Shown here in pieces: positions 36,955 through 45,406 of a stretch of 64,000 nucleotides of DNA (position 1 is its first letter; each line of letters begins with the position of its first letter). Made by a program: the position numbers and the translations under genes. The stretch is from Microbacterium sp. ProA8. Lineage in GTDB: Bacteria; Actinomycetota; Actinomycetes; Actinomycetales; Microbacteriaceae. The stretch lies in the NCBI RefSeq assembly GCF_039905635.1, contig NZ_CP157000.1:2232001-2296000 (forward strand). Direction: 5' to 3'. The notes beneath the pieces are model-generated. The model had not been told where the DNA came from, ran no database searches, and saw nothing but the letters and a program-made list of their open reading frames with translations.

Positions 36955-37296
36955 CACTGGCGTACTCCTAGCGGGGCGACACCGCGCGTCGCCCGGCGAA
37001 ATCTCGTGCAGCGCCGCCCATGCCCACCGGACGGGGCGGTGCCGCGAACTCACTCGGTCTGCAGCGGATATCCGGCGCTAGGCGGATGCTCGCGCTGCCA
37101 AGGGCATTCGTCGCCCTGAAGTCTTCTGGTGATGATCGCCACGGCGCGGCCGCGCGTCATCGACCCCCATTATCGCACTTCCCCCGCCAGAATGCCCATT
37201 CGCGAGGGATGAGGCCCTCCCCCACGCCGCAAGGCCCTGATTTGCCACGGCGACGGGTGCGGCATCCGTGCAGATCTCGATGCCATAATCCGAGGC
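36955..37296. promoter_or_regulatory. 342-base divergent region between rne and the VKOR gene
   Basis: No gene seen. On the minus strand GATAAT (37174-37169) is a good -10 box for rne, giving a leader of about 210 bases, long enough for the autoregulation known for RNase E. On the plus strand CATAAT (37284-37289) lies seven bases before the VKOR ATG, a leaderless arrangement. Confidence 0.55.
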
Positions 37297-37920
37297 ATGC
37301 CCGAGCAGCAGACCCACACCCGCCCGACGGGACTCGCCATCTGGCTCGTCGTCGCCGGAGTCGTCGGATGGTGGGCCGCCTTCTCGCTGACGATCGAGAA
37401 ACTGCACGCTCTCGCGAATCCCGATGCGATCGCGTCGTGCGACCTCAGCGTGCTGGTGCAGTGCAGCGCGAACCTCGACTCGTGGCAGGGCAGTCTGTTC
37501 GGCTTCCCGAACCCGATCCTCGGGATCGCCGGCTGGGTCGCGCCGATCGTCGTCGGCATGGCGATCCTCGCCCGTGCCCGCTTCGCGCGCTGGTTCTGGT
37601 GGTGCTTCTGGGCCGGGATCGCGTTCGCGTTCGGGTTCGTCATCTGGCTCATCAGCCAGAGCATCTACGCGCCGAACCTGCACACCCTGTGCCCGTGGTG
37701 CATGGTGACCTGGTCGGTCACCATCCCGACGTTCTACGCGGTGACGCTGCACCTGCTGCGGGCGGGACTGGTGCCCGCCACGGAGCGCGTGCGCCAGGTG
37801 GCCGACCGGCTGATGGCCTGGGTCCCGTTGGCGACCATCCTGAGCTTCGCCGTCATCCTGCTGCTCGCGCAGCTCGAGATGAACGCGGTCGTCAACATCT
37901 GGCAGACGCTGTTCGGCTGA
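37297..37920 (+). CDS. Vitamin K epoxide reductase (VKOR)-family membrane protein
   Basis: 207 residues, four to five transmembrane helices. In actinobacteria VKOR reoxidises DsbA-type thiol oxidases outside the membrane, passing electrons to quinone. Key residues visible: the loop cysteines in ASCDLSVLVQCSANL and the active CxxC in LCPWCMVTW; SWQGSLFGFPNPILGIAGW is the conserved loop. No DsbA partner is adjacent. Start ATG is fixed by the CATAAT box seven bases upstream. Its stop codon forms part of a hairpin with the repeats before ndk. Confidence 0.94.
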   Translation: MPEQQTHTRPTGLAIWLVVAGVVGWWAAFSLTIEKLHALANPDAIASCDLSVLVQCSANLDSWQGSLFGFPNPILGIAGWVAPIVVGMAILARARFARWFWWCFWAGIAFAFGFVIWLISQSIYAPNLHTLCPWCMVTWSVTIPTFYAVTLHLLRAGLVPATERVRQVADRLMAWVPLATILSFAVILLLAQLEMNAVVNIWQTLFG

Positions 37921-38001
37921 CCGCCGCGGCGCGGCAGCGGTCAGCCGGGGCGCAGCGGTCAGCCGGCGCTATCGCTCAGCCGGCGCCATCGCTCAGCCGA
38001 A
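37914..38001. repeat. Tandem 17-18-bp repeats and hairpin at the VKOR/ndk convergence
   Basis: TCAGCCGG occurs at 37941, 37959 and 37976, and TCAGCCGA at 37993: four units of 17-18 bp. The first unit pairs with the VKOR end: CGGCTGACCGC (37914-37924) against GCGGTCAGCCG (37937-37947). The last unit contains the ndk stop codon. Probably a bidirectional terminator that has grown by duplication. Confidence 0.65.
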
Positions 38002-38409
38002 CCAGATCTCCAACTCGCGCGCGGCGGACTCGGGGCTGTCGGAGCCGTGCACGAGGTTCTGCTGCACCTTGAGCCCCCAGTCCCGGCCGAAGTCACCGCG
38101 GATGGTGCCCGGAGCCGCGGTCGTCGGGTCGGTGGTGCCCGCGAGCGAGCGGAAGCCCTCGATCACGCGGTTGCCGGCCAGGCGGATGGCGACCGACGGG
38201 CCCGACATCATGAACTCGACCAAGGGCTCGTAGAACGGCTTTCCCTCGTGCTCGGCGTAGTGGCGCTCGAGCGTCTCGCGGTCGGGCTCCACGAGCCTGA
38301 TGTCGACGAGGGCGTACCCCTTCGCCTCGATGCGGGCGAGGATTGCGCCGGTGAGGCCGCGTGCAACGCCGTCGGGCTTGACGAGGACGAGGGTCTCTTC
38401 GGTGGCCAT
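37993..38409 (-). CDS. ndk: Nucleoside diphosphate kinase
   Basis: 138 residues; balances NTP and dNTP pools by phosphate transfer through an active-site His. ETLVLVKPDGVARGLTGAIL at the start, and NLVHGSDSPESAARELEIWF carries the phospho-His. ATG 38409 begins MATEETLVLVKPD as in homologues; GGAG lies upstream. An in-frame ATG nine codons earlier (38436) is less likely. The gene order folC-DUF4233-ndk is conserved in actinobacteria. Confidence 0.97.
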   Translation of the reverse strand: MATEETLVLVKPDGVARGLTGAILARIEAKGYALVDIRLVEPDRETLERHYAEHEGKPFYEPLVEFMMSGPSVAIRLAGNRVIEGFRSLAGTTDPTTAAPGTIRGDFGRDWGLKVQQNLVHGSDSPESAARELEIWFG

Positions 38410-38432
38410 GCTGGTCTCCGTTTCGGGTCGGG

Positions 38433-38846
38433 TCATGAGGGGGGACGGAGCGGTCCGGAAGGATCTGCCGCGAGACCGGCGTTGCGCCGGTCGAGAGCGG
38501 CTCCCTTGATCGTCGCATATCCGTACATCCCGCCGAAAATGAGCGCGACGATGGCGAGCGCCGGCACCAGGAAGGCGCCGAGCGCCACGATCACCTGCAG
38601 CACCCATCCCAGTGCGATGCCCCAGCGATAGCGGACCACGCGGGTCGTCGCGATCATCAGCAGGGCGAGGACGACGCCGGCGACGATGCCCCACCACGGC
38701 TCGATCCCCGCAGGAAGGGCCTTCAAACCGTAGAGCGCGAGGCCGGCGAGAAAAGCGACGATGGACTCGAACCCGAGCACGATCGTCGCGAGCGACTCCG
38801 CGGCGCCGCGCGGGCGCCGCGGGCGGGGTGTGCGGTCGGCGCTCAT
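38433..38846 (-). CDS. DUF4233 membrane protein
   Basis: 137 residues, four transmembrane helices: LATIVLGFESIVAFLAGLAL, WWGIVAGVVLALLMIATT, WGIALGWVLQVIVALGAFLV and PALAIVALIFGGMYGYA. Members of DUF4233 always lie between folC and ndk in actinobacteria; function unknown. ATG overlaps the folC stop by four bases. Confidence 0.93.
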   Translation of the reverse strand: MSADRTPRPRRPRGAAESLATIVLGFESIVAFLAGLALYGLKALPAGIEPWWGIVAGVVLALLMIATTRVVRYRWGIALGWVLQVIVALGAFLVPALAIVALIFGGMYGYATIKGAALDRRNAGLAADPSGPLRPPS

Positions 38847-40201
38847 TCGCTCCACCCGGCCTTCCAGTCCTCGGCCGCCGCGAGCGTGAGGGCCTCCCCG
38901 GCGAGCAGGACAGATCCGGCGATCACGACGGCGCGCCGATCGGATGCCGCCGCCCACGCCCGTGCCGCCTCCGCGGCGTCAGCGAGGCCGCCGTGCACCG
39001 ACACCCGCAGGTCATGCGCCTCGGCGAGGTCGGCGATGGCGTCCGCCTCCTCGGCGCGCTCCGAGTCGGGCGCGGTGGCGAACACGCGCGCGGCGACGGG
39101 GGCGATCTCCGCGACGATTCCGGCGGCGTCCTTGTCGGAGAGCACCCCGAGCACGACGCCCCACTCGTCGAAGTCGAACGCTTCGCGGAGCGCGGTCACC
39201 AGCGCACGCGCGCCGTGCGGGTTGTGGGCGGCGTCCACGAGAACCGTGGGCGCGGCCCCGACCAGCTGCAGGCGGCCGGGGGACGTCGCGCCGCCGAGGC
39301 CGTCCGCGAGCACGTCGCCGGCGATGCGCTGCGATCCACCGCCGACGAGCGACTCCACCGCGGCGACGGCGAGGGCGGCGTTGAAGCCCTGGTGCGCGCC
39401 GTAGAGCGGCAGGTACTCATCCTCATAGGTGCCGGCGAGGCCGCGCACGGTGATCTGCTGCCCGCCGACGGCGAGCCGCTGCTGCGCCAGTGCGAACTCG
39501 GCGCCCTCGAAGGCGATCGTGGCGCCGTGCGCGGCGGCGGCATCGCGGAGCACCGCCTCGGCGGCGGCATCCTGTCGCGCTGAGACGACGGCGGCGCCGT
39601 CCTTGATGATGCCGGCCTTGACCGCCGCGATCTCGGCGATCGTGTCGCCGAGGCGGTCGGCGTGGTCGAGGTCGATCGGAGCGAACACCGCCACGTCGCC
39701 GTCGGCGCTGTTGGTCGAGTCCCACGAGCCGCCCATGCCCACCTCGAGCACGAGCACGTCGATCGGGGCGTCGGCGAAGGCGACGAACGCGAGCACCGTG
39801 AGCAGCTCGAAGAATGTGAGCCGCGCCTCGTCGCCCGCCGCCAGTTCGGCGTCGACGAGATCGACGAACGGCGCGATCTCGTCCCACGCGTCCGCGACGG
39901 CGGCGTCGTCGATGGGCTCGCCGTCGATCATGATGCGCTCGGTGAAGCGCTCCAGATGCGGGCTCGTGAACAGGCCGGTCCGCAGGCCGTGGGCGCGCAC
40001 GAGACTCTCGATCATGCGGCTGGTCGACGTCTTGCCGTTGGTGCCCGTGACGTGGATCACCCGGTACGTCTTCTGGGGGTCGTCGAGCAGCTCGAGCACC
40101 CGGCGCGTCCGCTCCACGCGGGGCTGCACCCACTGCTCGCCCTGTCGCTGCAGGAGCGCCTCGTAGACGGCGTCCGCGCGCTGCCGTTCGCGATCGCTCA
40201 T
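38843..40201 (-). CDS. folC: Folylpolyglutamate synthase / dihydrofolate synthase
   Basis: 452 residues; adds glutamate to (dihydro)folates. Mur-ligase fold: P-loop [16 protein letters not shown], the [13 protein letters not shown] loop, [12 protein letters not shown] and [15 protein letters not shown]. It starts four bases inside the ileS end (ATGA) and overlaps DUF4233, so ileS-folC-DUF4233 are one translational unit, putting folate modification under the isoleucine T-box upstream of ileS unless there is an internal promoter. Confidence 0.96.
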   Translation of the reverse strand: MSDRERQRADAVYEALLQRQGEQWVQPRVERTRRVLELLDDPQKTYRVIHVTGTNGKTSTSRMIESLVRAHGLRTGLFTSPHLERFTERIMIDGEPIDDAAVADAWDEIAPFVDLVDAELAAGDEARLTFFELLTVLAFVAFADAPIDVLVLEVGMGGSWDSTNSADGDVAVFAPIDLDHADRLGDTIAEIAAVKAGIIKDGAAVVSARQDAAAEAVLRDAAAAHGATIAFEGAEFALAQQRLAVGGQQITVRGLAGTYEDEYLPLYGAHQGFNAALAVAAVESLVGGGSQRIAGDVLADGLGGATSPGRLQLVGAAPTVLVDAAHNPHGARALVTALREAFDFDEWGVVLGVLSDKDAAGIVAEIAPVAARVFATAPDSERAEEADAIADLAEAHDLRVSVHGGLADAAEAARAWAAASDRRAVVIAGSVLLAGEALTLAAAEDWKAGWSE

Positions 40202-43200
40202 CGCGCGACCTCCATCCGGCCCACCGAGACCGTGAACCCGCCGCGGTTGGCGTAGGTCCCCGCGTCGATCACCGCCTCGTACTCCACCGGAGCGTCGCCG
40301 TTGCCCGCGGCGACGAGCTCGGCGGCCCGCGAGCGCACGTTGTGCGCGACGGCGAGGGTCTCGCCCGCGACGTTCGCGACATCGAATGCGGCGGCGACCG
40401 CCTCCGCGTCCGCCGCGTCGTCGAAGAGCAGCCCGAGGCGGATGCGGTCGCTGACGTCGAATCCGGCCGCCTTGCGGGTGTCCTGCACCGCGCGGATCAC
40501 GTCGCGGGCCAGGCCCTCGGCCTCGAGCTCGGGAGTCGTCGTGGTGTCGAGGAGCACGAAGCCCTCGCCCGACAGCAGCGCGATGGCCGTGCCGTCCGCG
40601 ACGCCGCCCGCCTCCAGGCTGAGCTCGTACTCCCCCGGCTGCAGCGCGATGCCGTCGACGACCACGCCTCCGTCACGCTCTTCCCACACTCCCGCCTTGG
40701 CACCGGCGATGATGTGCTGCACCTGCTTGCCGAGGCGCGGGCCCACGGCACGCGCGTTGACGGTGAGGCGCTTGCTGATGCCGTAGCGCGCCGACACGTC
40801 TTCGCCCAGTTCGATCAGCTCGACCGACTTCACGTTGAGCTCGTCGCGCAGGATGCCCTCGAACTGCGCAAGAGATGCGGCATCCGTCACCGCCACGGTG
40901 AGCGTCGGAAGCGGCAGGCGCACGCGGCGGCCCTCCTTCTTGCGCAGCGCATTGGCGACGCTGGACGCCTCGCGCACGGCATCCATCGCGGTGCGGATGT
41001 CGTCTGCCGCCGGGAAGGCGTCGGCGTCGGGCCAGTCCTGCAGGTGCACGCTGCGCCCGCCGGTGAGTCCCTGCCAGACCTTCTCGGAGACGAGCGGGAT
41101 GAGCGGGGCGGCGACGCGCGTCAGCGTCTCGAGCACCGTGTACAGCGTGTCGAACGCCTCGCGACTCCTGGCATCGCCGGAGACACCGACCCAGAAGCGA
41201 TCGCGCGAGCGGCGGATGTACCAGTTGGTCAGCGCCTCGGTGAAGTCGCGCAGCTTCGCCGCGGCGAGCGTCGAATCCAGCGCCTCGAGGTCGGCGGCGA
41301 CATCCCGCACCAGCTCGCCGGTGAGCGCGAGGATGTAGCGATCCAGCACGTCCGTCGAATCGGTGCGCCACGAGGCCTGATAGCCCCCGTCCACGGTCCC
41401 AGAGCCTGTCGAAGGGCCGCCGGCGGCGTTGGCGTAGGTCGCGAAGAAGTACCACGCGCTCCACAGGGGCAGCAGGAACTCGCGCACCCCGGCGCGGATC
41501 CCCTCCTCGGTGACGATGAGGTTGCCGCCGCGCAGGACGGAGCTCGACATCAGGAACCAGCGCATCGCGTCCGAGCCGTCGCGGTCGAACACCTCGCTGA
41601 CGTCGGGATAGTTCTGCAGCGATTTCGACATCTTCAGGCCGTCGCTGCCCAGCACGATGCCGTGACACGAGACCCCGGTGAAGGCCGGCCGGTCGAACAG
41701 CGCGGTCGACAGCACGTGCATGACGTAGAACCAGCCGCGGGTCTGCCCGATGTACTCGACGATGAAATCCGCCGGTGCGTGCTCGTCGAACCACTGCTGG
41801 TTCTCGAACGGATAGTGCACCTGCGCGTACGGCATCGAGCCGGAGTCGAACCACACATCGAAGACGTCCTCGATGCGGCGCATGGTGCTGCGGCCCGTCG
41901 GGTCGTCGGGGTTCGGGCGGGTGAGGTCGTCGATGAACGGCCGATGCAGATCGACCTCGCCCTCGGCGTTGCGCGGCAGGCGACCGAAGTCGCGCTCGAG
42001 CTCCTCGAGCGAGCCGTACACGTCGACGCGGGGGTGCTCGGGGTCGTCGCTCTTCCACACCGGGATGGGCGAGCCCCAGTAGCGGTTGCGGCTCACCGAC
42101 CAGTCGCGCGCCCCCTCGAGCCACTTGCCGAACTGGCCGTGCTTGACGTTCTCAGGCACCCAGGTGATCTGCTCGTTGTTCGCGAGCATGCGGTCCTTGA
42201 TGTCGGTCACGCGGACGAACCAGCTCGAGACGGCGCGGTAGATGAGCGGGTTGCGGCACCGCCAGCAGTGCGGATACGAGTGCTCGTAGCTCGCCTCGCG
42301 GAGGAGGCGGCCCTCCTGGCGGAGCAGCCTGATCAGCGGGCGGTTGGCGTCCATCCACAGCTGGCCCGCGACATCCGTCGCCTGCGGCAGGAAGCGCCCT
42401 CCATCGTCGAGGCTCATGATGAGCGGGATGCCGGCGGCCTCGGTCACCCGCTGGTCGTCCTCACCGAAGGCCGGAGCCTGGTGGACGATGCCGGTGCCGT
42501 CGCCGGTGGTCACGTAGTCGTCGACGAGGATGCGCCAGGCGCTCTGCGTGCCCCAGGTCGCGGCATCCGCGTAGTAGTCGAAGAGGCGGTCGTAGGTGAC
42601 GTCCTCGAGATCGGCACCGAGGACGGTCTGCTGCACCGCCTCGCGCGCGGCCTCTGCCGACTCGTAGCCGAGGTCCTTGGCGTAGCCGGCCAGCAGCTCC
42701 TCGGCGAGCAGGTACCGGTGCGACTCGGCCTCGGCGGGCTCGTCGTCGCGGTGCACATCCGCCGCGCCGTTCGGGCCGCCGGGCACGACGACGTAGCGGA
42801 TGTCGGGCCTGACGGCGAGGGCGAGGTTCGTCGGCAGCGTCCAGGGTGTCGTCGTCCATGCCAGCGCCCGCACGGCGGTCAGGCCGAGCGCCTCGGCCTT
42901 CACGCCCGTCAGCGGGAACGTGACCGTGACCGAGGGATCCTGACGCATCTTGTAGACGTCGTCGTCCATGCGCAGCTCGTGCGCCGAGAGCGGCGTCTCG
43001 TCGCGCCAGCAGTACGGCAGCACGCGGTGCCCCTCGTAGGCGAGGCCCTTGTCGTAGATCGTCTTGAACGCCCAGAGCACGGACTCCATGTAGGTGAGGT
43101 CCAGCGTCTTGTAGCCGCGCTCGAAGTCGACCCAGCGCGCCTGGCGGGTGACGTAGTCCTCCCACTCGCGCGTGTACGCGAGCACCGACTCGCGAGACTT

Positions 43201-43599
43201 CGCGTTGAACGTGGCGATGCCCATCGCCTCGATCTCGCTCTTCTCGGTGATGCCGAGCTGCTTCATCGCCTCCAGCTCGGCGGGAAGGCCGTGCGTGTCC
43301 CAGCCGAAGACGCGATCCACCTTCTTGCCGCGCATGGTCTGGAAGCGCGGGAAGACGTCCTTGGCGTAGCCGGTGAGGAGATGGCCGTAGTGCGGCAGGC
43401 CGTTCGCGAAGGGCGGGCCGTCGTAGAAGACCCACTCGTCGGCGCCGTCGCGCTGATCGATGGACGCGCGGAAGGTCTGGTCGGCCTCCCAGAAAGCAAG
43501 GGTCTCCCGCTCGATGTCGGGGAAGCGCGGGCTGGGAACGACGGATGCAGGCGCCGCGTCGGCCGCGGGTCCGAAGGCGGAGGGGCGGGGGTAGGTCAT
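40198..43599 (-). CDS. ileS: Isoleucyl-tRNA synthetase
   Basis: 1133 residues. HIGH-type motif in [13 protein letters not shown], editing domain with [10 protein letters not shown], and KMSKS in [14 protein letters not shown]; the C-terminal tRNA-binding part is full length. Size and the GLPHYGH context fit the eukaryote-like type (IleS2), often less sensitive to mupirocin; this is family knowledge, not tested here. ATG 43599 begins [12 protein letters not shown] repeat-derived segment (about residues 728-735, GGPSTGSG) is inserted without breaking the frame. Controlled by the T-box leader upstream. Confidence 0.97.
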   Translation of the reverse strand: MTYPRPSAFGPAADAAPASVVPSPRFPDIERETLAFWEADQTFRASIDQRDGADEWVFYDGPPFANGLPHYGHLLTGYAKDVFPRFQTMRGKKVDRVFGWDTHGLPAELEAMKQLGITEKSEIEAMGIATFNAKSRESVLAYTREWEDYVTRQARWVDFERGYKTLDLTYMESVLWAFKTIYDKGLAYEGHRVLPYCWRDETPLSAHELRMDDDVYKMRQDPSVTVTFPLTGVKAEALGLTAVRALAWTTTPWTLPTNLALAVRPDIRYVVVPGGPNGAADVHRDDEPAEAESHRYLLAEELLAGYAKDLGYESAEAAREAVQQTVLGADLEDVTYDRLFDYYADAATWGTQSAWRILVDDYVTTGDGTGIVHQAPAFGEDDQRVTEAAGIPLIMSLDDGGRFLPQATDVAGQLWMDANRPLIRLLRQEGRLLREASYEHSYPHCWRCRNPLIYRAVSSWFVRVTDIKDRMLANNEQITWVPENVKHGQFGKWLEGARDWSVSRNRYWGSPIPVWKSDDPEHPRVDVYGSLEELERDFGRLPRNAEGEVDLHRPFIDDLTRPNPDDPTGRSTMRRIEDVFDVWFDSGSMPYAQVHYPFENQQWFDEHAPADFIVEYIGQTRGWFYVMHVLSTALFDRPAFTGVSCHGIVLGSDGLKMSKSLQNYPDVSEVFDRDGSDAMRWFLMSSSVLRGGNLIVTEEGIRAGVREFLLPLWSAWYFFATYANAAGGPSTGSGTVDGGYQASWRTDSTDVLDRYILALTGELVRDVAADLEALDSTLAAAKLRDFTEALTNWYIRRSRDRFWVGVSGDARSREAFDTLYTVLETLTRVAAPLIPLVSEKVWQGLTGGRSVHLQDWPDADAFPAADDIRTAMDAVREASSVANALRKKEGRRVRLPLPTLTVAVTDAASLAQFEGILRDELNVKSVELIELGEDVSARYGISKRLTVNARAVGPRLGKQVQHIIAGAKAGVWEERDGGVVVDGIALQPGEYELSLEAGGVADGTAIALLSGEGFVLLDTTTTPELEAEGLARDVIRAVQDTRKAAGFDVSDRIRLGLLFDDAADAEAVAAAFDVANVAGETLAVAHNVRSRAAELVAAGNGDAPVEYEAVIDAGTYANRGGFTVSVGRMEVAR
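41395..41418. repeat. REP-like palindrome inside ileS
   Basis: GGTCCC AGAGCCTGTCGAA GGGCC is an imperfect palindrome of the dispersed GGTCCCTGAG...GTCGAAGGGCC type seen in many bacterial genomes. Here it encodes part of [10 protein letters not shown] in ileS. I found no other full copy in the window. Confidence 0.6.
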
Positions 43600-43834
43600 G
43601 GTCTCTCGCAGGTGCTCGCTCGTGTGCTTCCTGCGGGGACGACATGCCTGGACCGGTGACCAGACGTACCGCGGTACCACCCTGCTTTGACGTCTCGGAA
43701 CCCTCGACGGGGACCGAGCTGCCCTCTCTCACTGCGGCTGTGACGGGCCTGACCCGCTCGGTTCTAGTGGGGAATCCGCTCGCGCGGGGTCCTGTTCTTC
43801 CGAGTGCTCCCCGGTGATGGCCGGATCGACGCTG
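43600..43834 (-). ncRNA. T-box riboswitch leader of ileS
   Basis: The minus-strand leader carries the T-box GGGTGGTACCGCGG (43682-43669), which pairs with an uncharged tRNA 3' end. The 5' part contains GGCCATCACCGGGGAGC, as in actinobacterial ileS leaders, and the ATC (43818-43816) is a fitting isoleucine specifier. A TAGACT -10 box (43847-43842) sets the 5' end near 43834. After the T-box a GGTCACCGGTCC helix could sequester the start region; actinobacterial ileS T-boxes act on translation. Uncharged tRNA-Ile should switch ileS on. The 5' end is approximate. Confidence 0.88.
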
Positions 43835-43841
43835 TGGAACG

Positions 43842-43847
43842 AGTCTA
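43842..43847 (-). promoter_or_regulatory. -10 box of the ileS T-box transcript
   Basis: Minus-strand TAGACT upstream of the T-box stem I. Confidence 0.45.
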
Positions 43848-43917
43848 CCGCGGCCGCGCAAGGGGGAATGCGGAGCACGGCGACGGGGTTTCTGGACTCG
43901 TGCCAAGATTGACATCC

Positions 43918-45261
43918 GTGACCGCAGCCGCACCCGAATCCGCTCTGGTTCCCGAATCCGCCCCGACGCGCCGTGTCGCGTGGGCCTCGATGGTGGGAAC
44001 CTCGCTGGAATCCTTCGATTTCTACCTGTTCGCCTACTTCTCGGCGTTCTTCGTCGGGCCGCTCTTCTTCGACCCGCTCGGGCAGTTCGGTGCGACCAGC
44101 GCCGCGTTCCTGACGATCGCGCTCGCCTTCGTGGTGCGACCGATCGGCGCCGTGATCTTCGGCTACATGGGCGACCGCGTCGGCCGGCGGGCCACACTGC
44201 TGTGGACGGTGGGCATCATGGGCGTCGCCACGGGGCTCATCGGCCTCCTCCCGACGTACGCGCAGGCGGGCTGGCTCGGAGCCGCCCTCCTGATCGTGCT
44301 GCGCATCGTTCAGGGTCTGTCCCTGGGCGGCGAGTGGGGCGGCTCGATCCTGATCGCGACCGAGAACTCCGGTCCCGTCAAGCGCGCGTTCTACGCCGCG
44401 ATCCCGCAGCTCGGCTCCCCTGTCGGCTCGATCCTCTCGGCGACGGTCTTCATCGTCCTCACGGCGGTGCTTCCCGCCGAGCAGATCGCGGAGTGGGGAT
44501 GGCGCATCCCGTTCCTCCTTGCGATCCCGCTGCTGCTCGTCTCGCTGTACCTGCGCTGGTCGATCTCCGAGACCCCGGTGTTCGAGGGCGTCGTCGCTCA
44601 GGGTCGCCGCGACCGTGTTCCCTTCGTGACCATGTTCGCGAAGCGTCCCGGCGCGATGGCCATCGCCATCGGCGCGGCGCTGCTGGGCATCGGGTCGTAC
44701 TCGCTCATGAACACCTACACGGTCAACTACGGGGTGGAGCAGCTGGGCTTCAGCTTCCAGGACCTGCTCATCGCGACGACGATCGGCGGCCTGCTGCAGC
44801 TCGTGACCATCCCGCTGTTCGGAGGGTGGGCGGCCCGCATCGGCTCGGCGCGCGTCGTGCTCTGGGGCGCGCTCGGGACGCTGCTCATCACGTTCCCGAT
44901 GTACTTCCTGCTCCAGTTCGCGACCTTCCCGATCCTCGTGGCGACGATGCTGATCGGCGGCATCCTTCCGACGATGGCGTGGGCGGCGCTCGGTGGCCTC
45001 ATGAACGACCTCTTCCCCGACCGCTTCCGCTACTCGGCGCTCTCTTTCGCCTACGCACTGGCCGCGACGATCAGCGGGTTCGTCCCCTACCTCACCCTCA
45101 CGCTCGGTGAGGCGACGGACTACGCGTGGTGGCACCCCGGTGTGATCCTCGCGATCATGTCGGCCGTCACCCTCGTGTCCGCGTGGCTCGCCACGCGCCG
45201 TGCCGTCGAGCCCGAGCTGGCGACCGACCCCGCGAGCGCGACGGCGACCGCGACGGCCTGA
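43918..45261 (+). CDS. MFS metabolite:H+ symporter-type transporter
   Basis: 447 residues, 12 transmembrane helices, of the MHS branch (shikimate, citrate, proline/betaine carriers): MVGTSLESFDFYLFAYFSAF at helix 1, VVRPIGAVIFGYMGDRVGRR as the loop 2-3 signature, and VLRIVQGLSLGGEWGGSILI. Substrate not predictable. GTG 43918 fits the family N-terminus; the open frame before it overlaps the ileS leader. There is no good ribosome site, and CAAGAT lies eight bases upstream, so it may be leaderless. Ended by a strong hairpin. Confidence 0.9.
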   Translation: MTAAAPESALVPESAPTRRVAWASMVGTSLESFDFYLFAYFSAFFVGPLFFDPLGQFGATSAAFLTIALAFVVRPIGAVIFGYMGDRVGRRATLLWTVGIMGVATGLIGLLPTYAQAGWLGAALLIVLRIVQGLSLGGEWGGSILIATENSGPVKRAFYAAIPQLGSPVGSILSATVFIVLTAVLPAEQIAEWGWRIPFLLAIPLLLVSLYLRWSISETPVFEGVVAQGRRDRVPFVTMFAKRPGAMAIAIGAALLGIGSYSLMNTYTVNYGVEQLGFSFQDLLIATTIGGLLQLVTIPLFGGWAARIGSARVVLWGALGTLLITFPMYFLLQFATFPILVATMLIGGILPTMAWAALGGLMNDLFPDRFRYSALSFAYALAATISGFVPYLTLTLGEATDYAWWHPGVILAIMSAVTLVSAWLATRRAVEPELATDPASATATATA

Positions 45262-45275
45262 TCGCGACGCACCAC

Positions 45276-45313
45276 GAACGGACGGATGCCGGCTGCCCGG
45301 CATCCGTCCGTTC
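45276..45313 (+). terminator. Strong hairpin after the MHS transporter gene
   Basis: A perfect 17-bp stem: GAACGGACGGATGCCGG (45276-45292), loop CTGC, and its exact complement (45297-45313). It begins 14 bases after the stop codon. Confidence 0.8.
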
Positions 45314-45335
45314 CCGTGTGCCGGAACGCCCGGGC

Positions 45336-45341
45336 TAGAAT
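45336..45341 (+). promoter_or_regulatory. -10 box of valS
   Basis: TAGAAT about 65 bases before the valS ATG. The leader has no T-box and a GAGGAG ribosome site. Confidence 0.5.
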
Positions 45342-45406
45342 CGAGCGACATCCCACACTCAGGCACGCTCACACAGTGCCGCACATATCGCTCGAGGAGT
45401 CCCGCC

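Noticed and set aside
37935..38001. CRISPR-like array
   Set aside because: Units are only 17-18 bp with no spacers and overlap the ndk stop; it is a tandem repeat/terminator.
40342..43659. 1105-codon open frame antisense to ileS
   Set aside because: Same cause; no recognisable domains and it runs exactly against a complete ileS.
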